Positions 8,335 through 16,008 of a stretch of 64,000 nucleotides of DNA are shown in pieces. The stretch is from G965116155 sp965116155 (GTDB taxonomy: Bacteria > Bdellovibrionota > Bdellovibrionia > Bdellovibrionales > UBA1609). The stretch lies in the NCBI GenBank assembly GCA_965116155.1, contig OZ220488.1, positions 930,001 through 994,000 on the forward strand, given 5' to 3'. The position numbers and the translations under genes are program-made. The notes beneath the pieces were generated by a model. It was not told the DNA's origin. It ran no database searches and saw only the letters and a list, made by a program, of their open reading frames with translations. Positions within the stretch are counted from its first letter, which is position 1; every line of letters starts with the position of its first letter.

Positions 8335-9057
8335 ATGAAAAACCCAACAATTACTTTATGCACAATATTTTTAAGCTTTGCTTTTGCAACAAATACCTTT
8401 GCCAATACACTTTCTAATAAGCTTGTAATTGCTGCAGACGACGGCGACCTAGCAAAGGTAAAACAACTTATTGCACAGGGAATGAGCCCAAACGCTCAGG
8501 ATTCAAGTGATAAGTTTCGCGGCACAGCTCTGCACTGGGCAGCAGAAAAAGGCCACATAGACATAGTAAAGTACCTCTTAGAACAAGGCACCAAAGTCGA
8601 TTCAAGAGACAAAGACGGCATGACACCCCTTATGTGGGTTGCAAATAATCCCGAGGGTAAAAAAATGATGCAGCTCTTGCTAGATAAAGGCGCTAATATC
8701 GACGCTCGTAGCAAAGACGGAACCACCTCCCTTATGCGCGCAGCAACTGCAGGTCAAACAGATGGGAAAACCTCAAGTTACCCTCCAGCAAATCTAGAAA
8801 ATTTAGAATTGCTTCTAGCAAAAGGCGCTAACTACGAGATGAAAAACAACGATGACAAAACTGCCGAATATTTGAGCAATGGATATATGCTCAGGATCGC
8901 TAACCCAGCTACACATATATTTAGAAAATATGAAAAAAAACAAGGGCAAACGAGTACCCACAGGTGCCCAAAGTGCTCACATACGTTCCACTCTGGCGAC
9001 AAAGAGCACCATGCCCCAAGCTCGCGCTCAGCACAGGGCGCAAAACGCGCGCATTAA
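8335..9057 (+). CDS. exported ankyrin-repeat protein with C-terminal CxxC/His motif
   Basis: The ATG at 8335 follows a CAGGAG ribosome binding site; an in-frame TTG at 8299 lacks one. The 240-residue product has a signal peptide (MKNPTITLCTIFLSFAFATN, predicted cut near TFA-NT). Three to four ankyrin repeats follow (GTALHWAAEKGHIDIVKYLL, GMTPLMWVANNPEGKKMMQL, GTTSLMRAATAG). The C-terminal tail has CPKC, then HTFH and HH, perhaps a metal-binding motif. Ankyrin repeats mediate protein contacts; a periplasmic or secreted role is inferred. Ankyrin fragments at 13522-13932 and 13907-14206 show that the locus once held more such genes. Confidence 0.85.
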   Translation: MKNPTITLCTIFLSFAFATNTFANTLSNKLVIAADDGDLAKVKQLIAQGMSPNAQDSSDKFRGTALHWAAEKGHIDIVKYLLEQGTKVDSRDKDGMTPLMWVANNPEGKKMMQLLLDKGANIDARSKDGTTSLMRAATAGQTDGKTSSYPPANLENLELLLAKGANYEMKNNDDKTAEYLSNGYMLRIANPATHIFRKYEKKQGQTSTHRCPKCSHTFHSGDKEHHAPSSRSAQGAKRAH

Positions 9058-9171
9058 CTGCTAGAGGATTCTAGGCCCTTTGCCCCCCCGCAGGCAGCCC
9101 ATAGTCCACGCCTACGGGGGCTCTTGCCCAGCGCTTTCAGGAAAGCATTTTCAAAACCACGCGACACTCGA

Positions 9172-9202
9172 AGCCCCCACTGTAGTGTGGGGCTATTTTT
9201 TT
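9172..9202 (+). terminator. rho-independent terminator after the ankyrin gene
   Basis: AGCCCCCACT, a short loop, GTGGGGCT and then a run of seven T (ATTTTTTTAG) fit an intrinsic terminator for the plus strand. It overlaps the 3' end of the minus-strand Rpn fragment. A second imperfect inverted repeat, GCCCCCGCAGGC with GCCTACGGGGGC, lies just upstream near 9083-9122. Confidence 0.7.
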
Positions 9203-9678
9203 AGTTCCTTAATTTCGCCCTGAGTAAGTCCAGTTACTTTCATTATAAAAGCCACATCCGCCCCTTCATTCAGCATATTCACCGCTACCTCTACACGGCC
9301 TTTCTCTAGGCCTTTCTTTAAGCCTTTCTTTAGGCCCGTTTCTAAGCCCTCTGCGCGGCCCTGTTTGCGGCCGTCTTCTTTCCAGGGGTTGCCCATGTGT
9401 TTTTCCCAACTTTCAAAAAAGCTCAAGTCCTTTGCACCACTTGATTTCGCCATACCTAGCACCTCCTCGCGCGTTAAATTGTACACATCTGCAACGTATT
9501 GCACAACACTTGGCACAAGCTTGTTGGCCTCTTTTTTATCCAAATGACCAAGACATTTGCGAAAAAACTCCTGCCCCTGCCCCTTCTCCTTCACCTCATC
9601 ACCTAGCTGTGGTACCTCTCGCAGCGCGTACATCATCGAATAAAACATACTCTTAGCTCCCCGGCCCCCTTTAAAGGG
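9193..9678 (-). pseudogene. C-terminal fragment of an Rpn/PD-(D/E)XK transposase-like nuclease
   Basis: About 160 codons match the C-terminal part of recombination-promoting nuclease (Rpn) family proteins. A helical region is followed by the glycine/lysine repeat EGLETGLKKGLKKGLEKG and a terminal MLNEGADVAFIMKVTGLTQG segment. The N-terminal PD-(D/E)XK domain is missing because the frame runs into the IS end at 9679; the first codons of the open frame are IS sequence. It is therefore a truncated remnant, and its upstream half is not found on the other side of the IS nest. Confidence 0.75.
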
Positions 9679-9709
9679 TGGACAGTTTTTATGTAACAAT
9701 TGGGTTGTT

Positions 9710-10099
9710 TGACCCTTCCTTAAAGTTTAGACAGATTTCAGAGTTAGTTTTGGCCTTACTCTGGCTCTGTTTTTCCCTAGAAAGCTGTTAATAAAGGCTT
9801 CTGGGGTAGAGTTACCGAGCGATGAGTGCGGCCTACATTTGTTATAGTCTTTTCTCCACGTTTCCACAATAGATCTAGCATCATCCAAGCTTGAAAAGCA
9901 ATTTCCCCTAAGGCACTCGTCTCGCATTTTTCCATTAAAACTCTCTATAAATCCATTTTGACTCGGCTTTCCTGGCTCAATATAACTGAGCTCAACCTTA
10001 TTCTCAAAGGCCCATTGATCAAAGTTTTTACTTGTAAACTCTGTCCCATTATCCACCCGTATAAACTCAGGCACAGGATAATAGCGCCTCTTGGAATTT
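9710..10099 (-). mobile_element. right-end fragment of IS element A (tandem partial copy)
   Basis: 390 bp, repeated apparently without change at 10100-10489. It begins TGACCCTTCCTTAAAG, the element A terminus, and encodes the last 116 or so residues of its OrfB (conserved DNGTEF and GFIESFNGKMRDECL with the second Asp and the Glu of the DDE triad). It is open at its upstream side, where the complete element A abuts it. It is a remnant and cannot encode a working transposase. Confidence 0.85.
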
Positions 10100-10116
10100 T
10101 GACCCTTCCTTAAAGT

Positions 10117-10988
10117 TTAGACAGATTTCAGAGTTAGTTTTGGCCTTACTCTGGCTCTGTTTTTCCCTAGAAAGCTGTTAATAAAGGCTTCTGGGGTAGA
10201 GTTACCGAGCGATGAGTGCGGCCTACATTTGTTATAGTCTTTTCTCCACGTTTCCACAATAGATCTAGCATCATCCAAGCTTGAAAAGCAATTTCCCCTA
10301 AGGCACTCGTCTCGCATTTTTCCATTAAAACTCTCTATAAATCCATTTTGACTCGGCTTTCCTGGCTCAATATAACTGAGCTCAACCTTATTCTCAAAGG
10401 CCCATTGATCAAAGTTTTTACTTGTAAACTCTGTCCCATTATCCACCCGTATAAACTCAGGCACAGGATAATAGCGCCTCTTGGAATTTAAAAAACCCAC
10501 CAGCTTCCTTGAATCAATTGCGTAGTCAACAAAAGAACCTATGCATTTTCTCGAAAAAATATCCAATACATTCAGTATACGAATTTTCTTTCCATCGCGA
10601 AGCCTGTCTTGCATAAAGTCCATTGCCCAAACCTGATGAGGACGCTCCGCAAGTGGCAGAGTATGCCGTATATGCTTCGCCCTTTTCTTTTTGTTCTTTC
10701 TACGAAGCTGAAGCCCTGCCGAAACATAGTAACGATAAAGAGTATTCCTAGCCACCTTCACTCCCTCTCGCATTAAAAGCACGTGCAAACGCTCATAGCC
10801 AAATCTCGGCCGATCCCCAGAAAGCTCTATAAGACGCTTCATAATCACTTCCCTTTTAGACCTCTGCCTATGCCTCTTCTTATAATAAAAAGACGCCCTG
10901 TTGAGCCCTAAGACCTTGCAAACCCTTTTGACTGAAACTTTATACCTAGATATTAAAACTTTAGCCGCATTGGTACGAATGCAAGGTC
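10117..10988 (-). CDS. IS3-family transposase OrfB (integrase core), element A
   Basis: Read in the -1 frame from the orfA slippery site, the frame is open from about 10988 to 10117. It has an HTH_21-like linker (RPRFGYERLHVLLMREG) followed by an rve integrase core with the DDE residues in VWAMDFMQD, IRVDNGTEF and FIESFNG. The independent ATG at 10848 would remove about 46 residues, so the natural product is probably the OrfAB fusion. The C-terminal half is duplicated at 9727-10099. Confidence 0.85.
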
Positions 10989-11258
10989 TTAGAACTTTTT
11001 TTCAAGAACATCCTGCAGCATCTGCTTGTCTAAAGTCAGATTAGCAACAATTTTCTTCAACCTTGAATTCTCATCCCTCAAACTCCTTAGCTCTTTTATT
11101 TCACTCACATCCATACCAGAATAAAGCTTTTTCCAGCGATACAATGTAGTCTCTGTAACCTCAAGCCTCCTGCATAGATCTTTGCCCGAAATCCCGTTCT
11201 CCAATTGCTTCAAGGCACATATAATCTGACCATCACTAAACTTTCTGCCTCTTGCCAT
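10989..11258 (-). CDS. IS3-family transposase OrfA (HTH), element A
   Basis: The 89-residue protein has a helix-turn-helix (GISGKDLCRRLEVTETTLYR) and a leucine-zipper-like C-terminus (ELRSLRDENSRLKKIVANL), the standard OrfA architecture for DNA-end binding and dimerisation. It ends CTT GAA AAA AAG TTC TAA, which contains the in-frame slippery heptamer A_AAA_AAG used by IS3 elements to make OrfAB. Confidence 0.9.
   Translation of the reverse strand: MARGRKFSDGQIICALKQLENGISGKDLCRRLEVTETTLYRWKKLYSGMDVSEIKELRSLRDENSRLKKIVANLTLDKQMLQDVLEKKF
10995..11001 (-). promoter_or_regulatory. programmed -1 frameshift heptamer A_AAA_AAG
   Basis: The heptamer lies in the orfA frame two codons before its TAA. 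Slipping back one base reads GTT CTA AGA and then an uninterrupted frame into orfB. This is the mechanism established for IS3-family elements; no stimulatory structure was examined. Confidence 0.75.
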
Positions 11259-11339
11259 ACATCCCTCCTAAAATACGAACCCACTAACATTATCAAGTCC
11301 AGATTTTTAAGAGAAGGTCAGTTGTGTGGGAGGTGTTTT

Positions 11340-11627
11340 ATGGAGCGTAGGCGGTATTCTAAGGAGTTTGTGGGTTCTGTATTGAAGGATTTTAAGGAGA
11401 CGGGTGATGTGGGTGCTGTGGCTGAGAAGTATTCAGTGTCTAGAGCAACGGTGTATCGTTTTAGGCGTGAGGCGAGGTATGCGCCTGAGATTAGCAAGGA
11501 CAAGCGCATTAAGGTGCTTGGCAAAGAGTTAAAGCGCAAGAGTCAGGAGGTGGAGCTTCTGCGGGAGCTTTTAAAAAAAACTTACCAAGCCATGCCGATA
11601 AGTGCGAAGTCGCCCAAAAATATATAA
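11340..11627 (+). CDS. IS3-family OrfA (HTH), element B
   Basis: From ATG 11340, after a GGGAGG site, the product is 95 residues. It has a helix-turn-helix (VGAVAEKYSVSRATVYRFRR) and a coiled C-terminal helix (VLGKELKRKSQEVELLREL). The frame holds a candidate slippery run (TTTTAAAAAAAACTTACC) near residue 78. The -1 frame after it continues into orfB but meets a TGA at 11636-11638. Confidence 0.8.
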   Translation: MERRRYSKEFVGSVLKDFKETGDVGAVAEKYSVSRATVYRFRREARYAPEISKDKRIKVLGKELKRKSQEVELLRELLKKTYQAMPISAKSPKNI

Positions 11628-11638
11628 CCCAAGGGTGA

Positions 11639-12520
11639 GTGGGTTGTTGGGTTCTGAGTGCTTTGCATATCCCTAGATCTACGTATTACGCTTTTTTAAA
11701 GCCTAAGGTTGTGAAGAAAAAGGGTCGTACGTGTAGGGGGTTTAGCTTTGACAGCTTTGGCCGCAAGGTTTTGGATTCTGCTATTATCGATAAGCTTAAG
11801 CACTATCGCAAGGACCCTATGTTTTGTGTGGAGGGTGGGTCGAAAGCTTTGTCGCGTTATGTGCGTAGGGATTCTGCTATTATTGTGAATCATAAAAAGG
11901 TGTATCGTCTGTGTCGTGAAGAGGGGCTTTTGTTGCAAAGGTCTAAGAAGAAGAGCCACCAAGGGTCTGTGATGCGCAGTCAGAACCGGCGTGTGTCTGG
12001 TGAAAACAAGGTGTGGGAGTTTGATATTAAGCACGGCTGGCTCTATGGGGAGAGGAGGTCTTTTTTTATTTTGGCTTTTATTGATGTAGGCACTAGAGCC
12101 ATCAAGGCGCACTATGTTGGTAGGAGCTGCAAGGCTGAGGATATGCAAAGAACTTTTAAGTTAGCGCTTGAAAGCTGCAAGGGTGATGATCTTAAGGGAC
12201 TAGTCATACGGAGCGACAATGGGCCTCAGATGCGTTCTTATGCCTTTAGAAAGTTCGCATCCAGATGCCAGGTGGAGCACGAGTTTATACCCCCTAGGAC
12301 ACCCAATAAGAACGCCCATATTGAGGCGTTTTTTTCCATTTTAGATCGTCACCTAGAAAACACGTATCTGCTAAATTTAGCCGAAGCTTATGTGTGGGTG
12401 AATGATTTTGTTAATTTTTATAACAACCATCGTATTCATGGAAAACTCAAAATGACCCCAGCGGAGTTTAGTAAAAGGCGCGATCTGCATACTAGGCCCG
12501 AGTTCGTAGAGGCCATTTAG
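11639..12520 (+). CDS. IS3-family transposase OrfB (integrase core), element B
   Basis: The 293-residue ORF opens with an HTH_21-type segment and carries the rve core: first Asp in VWEFDIKHGW, second in VIRSDNGPQ, Glu in NAHIEAFFS, followed by a conserved FYNNHRIHGKL C-terminal motif. The GTG start at 11639 directly follows an in-frame TGA, so the OrfAB fusion expected for IS3 elements is blocked unless the TGA is read through. The element may be inactive. Only distantly related to element A. Confidence 0.85.
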   Translation: MGCWVLSALHIPRSTYYAFLKPKVVKKKGRTCRGFSFDSFGRKVLDSAIIDKLKHYRKDPMFCVEGGSKALSRYVRRDSAIIVNHKKVYRLCREEGLLLQRSKKKSHQGSVMRSQNRRVSGENKVWEFDIKHGWLYGERRSFFILAFIDVGTRAIKAHYVGRSCKAEDMQRTFKLALESCKGDDLKGLVIRSDNGPQMRSYAFRKFASRCQVEHEFIPPRTPNKNAHIEAFFSILDRHLENTYLLNLAEAYVWVNDFVNFYNNHRIHGKLKMTPAEFSKRRDLHTRPEFVEAI

Positions 12521-12653
12521 TGTGGCAAGGTTTTGTCGCCTCTTGCTAAGACATGCGCGTGGCCTTTGAGGACTTGAGAGGCAGTCCCCTTGACCTTCTG
12601 GCCCCCTAAAAAATTCACTAAAAACTGTCCAAATTTAGAGAGTTGACCCGGAG

Positions 12654-12947
12654 TTATCCCGCGCGTTTATGAGGGCGCAAAGAGACGTTGGTTGTAATAT
12701 TAAGACATGTAAGGATTTCAATGAGTTTATCCACTGTCATATGCCCCACTTGCCCGCTAAAAATTTTAGAAACCCGATCATGGGTCAAGCCTGGCACCAT
12801 TTTGGCTAATTGCCTTTGAGAAATTTTGCGCTTCACACATTCCAATTTTATGCGATCCGTAAGCTTAGCTTTTACTTCAATCAAATGAACATTCACACCT
12901 AACATTGCTGCAAAAGACTTCAAATCTGTTGTTTTTAACTCAGCCAT
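12654..12947 (-). CDS. XRE-family antitoxin (HigA-like)
   Basis: A 97-residue DNA-binding protein with an N-terminal dimer/partner segment and an XRE helix-turn-helix (CVKRKISQRQLAKMVPGLTH followed by RVSKIFSGQVGHMTVDKL), common among HigA2-type antitoxins. Its ATG overlaps the toxin gene end by 8 nt, the toxin-first order of many HigBA systems. It should neutralise the toxin and, with it, repress the promoter that contains the 28-bp palindrome upstream. The strict function is inferred from family and order. Confidence 0.82.
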   Translation of the reverse strand: MAELKTTDLKSFAAMLGVNVHLIEVKAKLTDRIKLECVKRKISQRQLAKMVPGLTHDRVSKIFSGQVGHMTVDKLIEILTCLNITTNVSLRPHKRAG

Positions 12948-13269
12948 TTCTTAAACCCTTAATTCTTTTAATTATAATTTTTTTGTCCTTCTGCAAAAGT
13001 TTTTGCGATTTTTTACGAAAAGCGTAAATAAAGGTCAACCTCCCCTTATGCCCTAAAAATGCAAACACACGCCAGCTACCGATGCGATCCCTACCTTTAA
13101 ACTCTTGGATCTTTTCATTTTTACTCAAACTAAACGTCTTAAACTGTACTACTGGCAAACGCTCACCCGCCAAATAGCGACTAATAAGCAGAATCAAATC
13201 CTCCTTAGCCTCCTGGCTAAATGAACAAAGCTCCTTCTGGCATTGCGGCGTATAGCAAAACCTCTCCAC
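12940..13269 (-). CDS. RelE/HigB-type toxin (phage Gp49-like family)
   Basis: The 109-residue product from GTG 13269 (MERFCYTPQCQKELCSFSQE) fits Gp49-like RelE/HigB ribonuclease toxins, with QEFKGRDRIGSWRVFAF and IYAFRKKSQKLLQKD near the C-terminus. A longer ORF reaches 13299, but that start lies inside the promoter palindrome, ahead of the predicted transcription start, so GTG 13269 is preferred. Toxins of this family cleave mRNA on the ribosome. The pair sits in an IS-rich island, suggesting acquisition by transfer. Confidence 0.82.
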   Translation of the reverse strand: MERFCYTPQCQKELCSFSQEAKEDLILLISRYLAGERLPVVQFKTFSLSKNEKIQEFKGRDRIGSWRVFAFLGHKGRLTFIYAFRKKSQKLLQKDKKIIIKRIKGLRNG

Positions 13270-13274
13270 AAACC

Positions 13275-13302
13275 CATATGTTAGTAAAAATACTAACATA
13301 TG
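13275..13302 (-). promoter_or_regulatory. operator palindrome over the toxin-antitoxin promoter
   Basis: CATATGTTAGTA, AAAA, TACTAACATATG is a perfect 12-bp inverted repeat. On the minus strand TTGACA (complement of 13301-13306) and TAACAT, separated by 17 bp, form a plausible promoter lying within and beside it. This is the expected layout for autorepression by the antitoxin complex. Confidence 0.75.
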
Positions 13303-13317
13303 TCAACTGAGGGGGCA

Positions 13318-13499
<182 letters not shown>

Positions 13500-13521
13500 T
13501 CGTCTGGTAAATGGTAAATAA

Positions 13522-13932
13522 AAAACCAAGGCTTCTAAAATAATCTGGATTCCAAAAAAACACGCGCCCAATCAGATGACGAAAGACGGCAGTCTCCCTC
13601 TTCTTAGAGCTATAGGTTCAGGAGGTCGATTCGCTGACTTGGTTGTAGAATATTTGATAAAATCTGGAGCCGACGTCAACAAAGCTTCCTCAAAAGGGAT
13701 GACACCCCTTATGCAAGCCGCACGATTCGGCACCCCTTACATAGTAGACAAATTGCTGGAAAATGGCGCTAACCCAATGACCCAGGATGCTAGGGGTAAA
13801 ACAGCTATAGACTACTCACGAGCACGAGCCAAATACTGCACAAACCAGCACGATAAAATTGAAAGGAAAATAAACTCGTTCACACAAGCAGCTCCTGCAA
13901 AACAAGCTACAGGAACCCGCAGCGCTCAATAG
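13522..13932 (+). pseudogene. ankyrin-repeat gene remnant (5' truncated)
   Basis: The frame is open from 13522 and has an ATG at 13576. It encodes ankyrin repeats (VVEYLIKSGADVNKASSKGM, then TPLMQAARFGTPYIVDKLLE) and a low-complexity tail. There is no signal peptide or ribosome binding site, and the 5' side runs into the direct-repeat segment. It resembles the middle of the 8335 ankyrin protein (GMTPLM, LLxxGANxxxxD), so it is probably the surviving 3' end of a related gene. Expression from ATG 13576 (118 residues) cannot be excluded. Confidence 0.55.
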
Positions 13933-14206
13933 CGCCACGCCGGTAGCGCTCTAATTTACGGAAGTGTCGCGGCTTTGGACCTAGGACATCCAAAGCCGCA
14001 GGGCCGTTAGCCAGCCCACTGCCATTAACTTTAATTTTAGGATGCTCCAACAAGAGCTTAACAATATCAGCATGCCCTTTAAAGGCCGCAATCTCAAGAG
14101 AGGTGCTGCTAGAGGGGTCGGTCATCAAACCCTTTTTGAGATGAGCATTGACATTTAGCGCGGGCCGCTTCAGTAAGACCTTTATCGTACTACTACGGCG
14201 GTCCCT
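13907..14206 (-). pseudogene. ankyrin-repeat fragment on the minus strand
   Basis: The frame open between 14206 and 13907 contains two ankyrin-like units (TIKVLLKRPALNVNAHLKKG and SLEIAAFKGHADIVKLLLEH, then IKVN), without a start or signal sequence. It overlaps the tail of the plus-strand remnant. The upstream side ends at the 26-bp inverted repeat of 14235. It is best read as gene debris from an ankyrin cluster. Confidence 0.5.
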
Positions 14207-14234
14207 TTAATTTAATTGCGTTTGGATGTGTACG

Positions 14235-14389
14235 CCCACTTAACTGGTATATACTCTGTGGGCGATTCTGGGCGCCTTGCTTGATCGGCAAACATGTGGT
14301 GCTACCAAGGTGCTTGTGTGGATTAACAGCTTTTGGGATATGAGTTACGCACCAGCCCGAGCACACAGAGTATATACCAGTTAAGTGGG
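14235..14389. repeat. perfect 26-bp inverted repeat with 103-bp interior
   Basis: CCCACTTAACTGGTATATAC followed by TCTGTG (14235-14260) is exactly complementary to 14364-14389. The interior has no ORF of note. It abuts an element of the dispersed hairpin family (CTAGCACCCTAA). It may be a small mobile palindrome or a structured RNA; no transposase is attached. Confidence 0.75.
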
Positions 14390-14618
14390 CTAGCACCCTA
14401 AATTCGTGTTTACTCAATGTACGGGGCTTTGACGGGAGTATGGTCGCGATAGGCTTAGAGATCGCCTATCGCTACAGACTCATAGAAGCTTCATAGGCCG
14501 CAAAATTCTCTATAAGACGCTTGGCACCCTGATGGACGCCTCCTTGCAGAGGCTATCAGTGTGCCGCCGCTTAGCTTCAGGGAATTTTACTAGCACTCTG
14601 ATGCTTACGCAGCTCTAA
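14390..14618. repeat. dispersed palindromic element, reverse orientation
   Basis: Starts GCTAGCACCCTAAATT and contains the hairpin GGTCGCGATAGGC...GCCTATCGCTACA (14442-14474). It then has arms AAAATTCTCTATAAG and CAGGGAATTTTACTAGCACT around CACCCTGATGG/CTATCAGTGTG. It ends over the stop codon of the gene at 14605, whose terminal codons AGA GCT GCG TAA come from the element edge. Confidence 0.75.
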
Positions 14619-15465
14619 TTTGGGGCTTCTTCACTGGCATCGCTATAACCAGCAGCCCCAACAGCACTAGGGGTTTTTGTTCTAGGATGAACCCTGTCAT
14701 TATGTTAGCACCCGCTAAAAACAAAGCCACCTGGTACCAGACCCAAATGGCGTAGTTGCATGCGGTGTTTCTGGGCTGTGCGTATTCAAAGGGCCGCTCT
14801 TGCACGCCTCTTTGTGTGGCATTAGAGAGCTTAATTTCTGCTAAGTGCCTTATTTGGCTCAAGGCCTGGCGGGCCTTTGGGTGTGATGTGGCTTCAAGCC
14901 ATTTGTAATAGTGCTCATAGGCCCAATGCAGATTGTTAAGCTTAAAACAACGCAGCAAAAACTCTCCATGCTTTTGATTGTTTTGAAAGCTGTATTGCAA
15001 AGACTCCCATTGTTTTTTAAGTTCCCTGGATTCAGTAGAAGGTGAAAGCAACAAGGCGCTGTATTTGGGTTTTTTGTGCAGCATAATCTGACACTTCCCG
15101 CAAGCAACAGAGCCCCCTTTATAAGGAGTTTGGCACTTGGGACACAAAAAGGCTTCCTTAAACAAGGGGAGCCACTTAAGGCCCGCATGCTGCATGGACA
15201 AGGGCGAACCAATGGCGTCGTTTTCTACTGGGATTTTGCGCAGACAAAATTTTTTGTTGCATCTCAAGCAAGAAAAAAAGCTGCTCAAAATACTATGCCT
15301 TGCCACCCAGCTCCCATACAAACTGCGGCAATAGGGGCAGCGCACACGCAGCCACCGAGACGCTTTGGGAATAGGCGCTTGGGTTTTAAGGGCAGTGCTG
15401 TGAGTGTGGGGTTTTGGCATTACAGCATTGACTTGTGGCTTGGGTTTGTTCCTACAATTTAGCAT
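14605..15465 (-). CDS. zinc-ribbon membrane protein of unknown function
   Basis: From ATG 15465 the product is 286 residues (an ATG at 15420 is an alternative). Two zinc-ribbon-like units are visible: CPYC with CLRC about 22 residues later (FFSCLRCNKKFC), and CPKC with CGKC 10 residues later. A helical region follows, then one or two C-terminal hydrophobic segments (YQVALFLAGANIMTGFIL and LVLLGLLVIAMPV). The layout suggests a cytoplasmic zinc domain anchored by a C-terminal membrane hairpin. No named family was recognised. It is divergent from dps. Confidence 0.7.
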   Translation of the reverse strand: MLNCRNKPKPQVNAVMPKPHTHSTALKTQAPIPKASRWLRVRCPYCRSLYGSWVARHSILSSFFSCLRCNKKFCLRKIPVENDAIGSPLSMQHAGLKWLPLFKEAFLCPKCQTPYKGGSVACGKCQIMLHKKPKYSALLLSPSTESRELKKQWESLQYSFQNNQKHGEFLLRCFKLNNLHWAYEHYYKWLEATSHPKARQALSQIRHLAEIKLSNATQRGVQERPFEYAQPRNTACNYAIWVWYQVALFLAGANIMTGFILEQKPLVLLGLLVIAMPVKKPQIRAA

Positions 15466-15528
15466 GCAATACAAATGGCCTGTATGCCAATATATGGTCT
15501 GGGCCTGCAACTGCTCCAGGGAGGAAGT

Positions 15529-16008
15529 ATGCAAGTTTTAAACACCGGAATCGTAGAGTCAAAACGCCAAGGCATAGCCAAAGCGCTTTCACACGTGCTA
15601 GCCGACACCTATGTGCTTTACTTAAAGACCCACAAATACCACTGGAACGTTAAAGGGCCTTTGTTTCATAGTTTGCATGCTTTGTTTGAGGAGCATTACA
15701 CGGCTCTGGCTCAGGCGGTGGATGAAATCGCAGAGCGTATCCGCGTTATGGGTGAAGAGTCTCCGGGATCTTTTGAGGAGTTTAGTAAGATCAGCGTATT
15801 AAAGGGTGACCCCGACCATGGGGTGTCGGCCGAACAAATGGTAACAAAGCTTTTGCACGATCACGAGCAAGTCGCACTCAGGGTGAAAGAGGTTCTTAAG
15901 TCATGCGAAGGCGCTAACGATGAAGGCACTGTAAGCCTTATGGGTTCGCGCTTGGAGTTTCATGAAAAAACCGCCTGGATGCTAAAAAGCTTAAGCATTA
16001 AAGATTAG
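15529..16008 (+). CDS. dps: Dps-family ferritin-like DNA-protection protein
   Basis: The ATG at 15529 follows a strong GGGAGGA site; an earlier in-frame ATG at 15475 lacks one. The 159-residue product has Dps ferroxidase motifs: HKYHWNVKGPLFHSLH (residues 36-51) and EEHY...VDEIAERIRVMG (about residues 54-77), with the characteristic His, Asp and Glu ligands. Dps forms dodecamers that oxidise iron with peroxide and protect DNA. The C-terminus overlaps the M48 peptidase gene by 4 nt in convergent orientation. The regulatory region is shared with the divergent zinc-ribbon gene. Confidence 0.94.
   Translation: MQVLNTGIVESKRQGIAKALSHVLADTYVLYLKTHKYHWNVKGPLFHSLHALFEEHYTALAQAVDEIAERIRVMGEESPGSFEEFSKISVLKGDPDHGVSAEQMVTKLLHDHEQVALRVKEVLKSCEGANDEGTVSLMGSRLEFHEKTAWMLKSLSIKD

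Larger units (their letters stand above)
10100..11320 (-). mobile_element. IS3-family element A (IS407-like group), complete
   Basis: About 1.22 kb bounded by imperfect inverted repeats: TGACCCTTCCTTAAAGTTT at 10100 and, read from the other end at 11320, TGACCTTCTCTTAAAAAT. It carries orfA and orfB on the minus strand joined by a likely programmed -1 frameshift. It lies in tandem with a 390-bp copy of its own right end. The block of tandem fragment plus element sits inside IS element B, flanked by GTT. Confidence 0.85.
9679..12631 (+). mobile_element. IS3-family element B, interrupted by element A
   Basis: The ends share a 13-bp inverted repeat: TGGACAGTTTTTA at 9679-9691 and its complement ending at 12631. 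The element's orfA (11340-11627) and orfB (11639-12520) are on the plus strand. Between the left end and orfA, a 1.6-kb block of element A is inserted, with GTT at both sides (9707-9709 and 11321-11323) as a likely target duplication. No target duplication flanks element B itself (AGGG against AATT), which suggests later deletion or rearrangement, in keeping with the truncated Rpn gene on its left. Confidence 0.75.
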
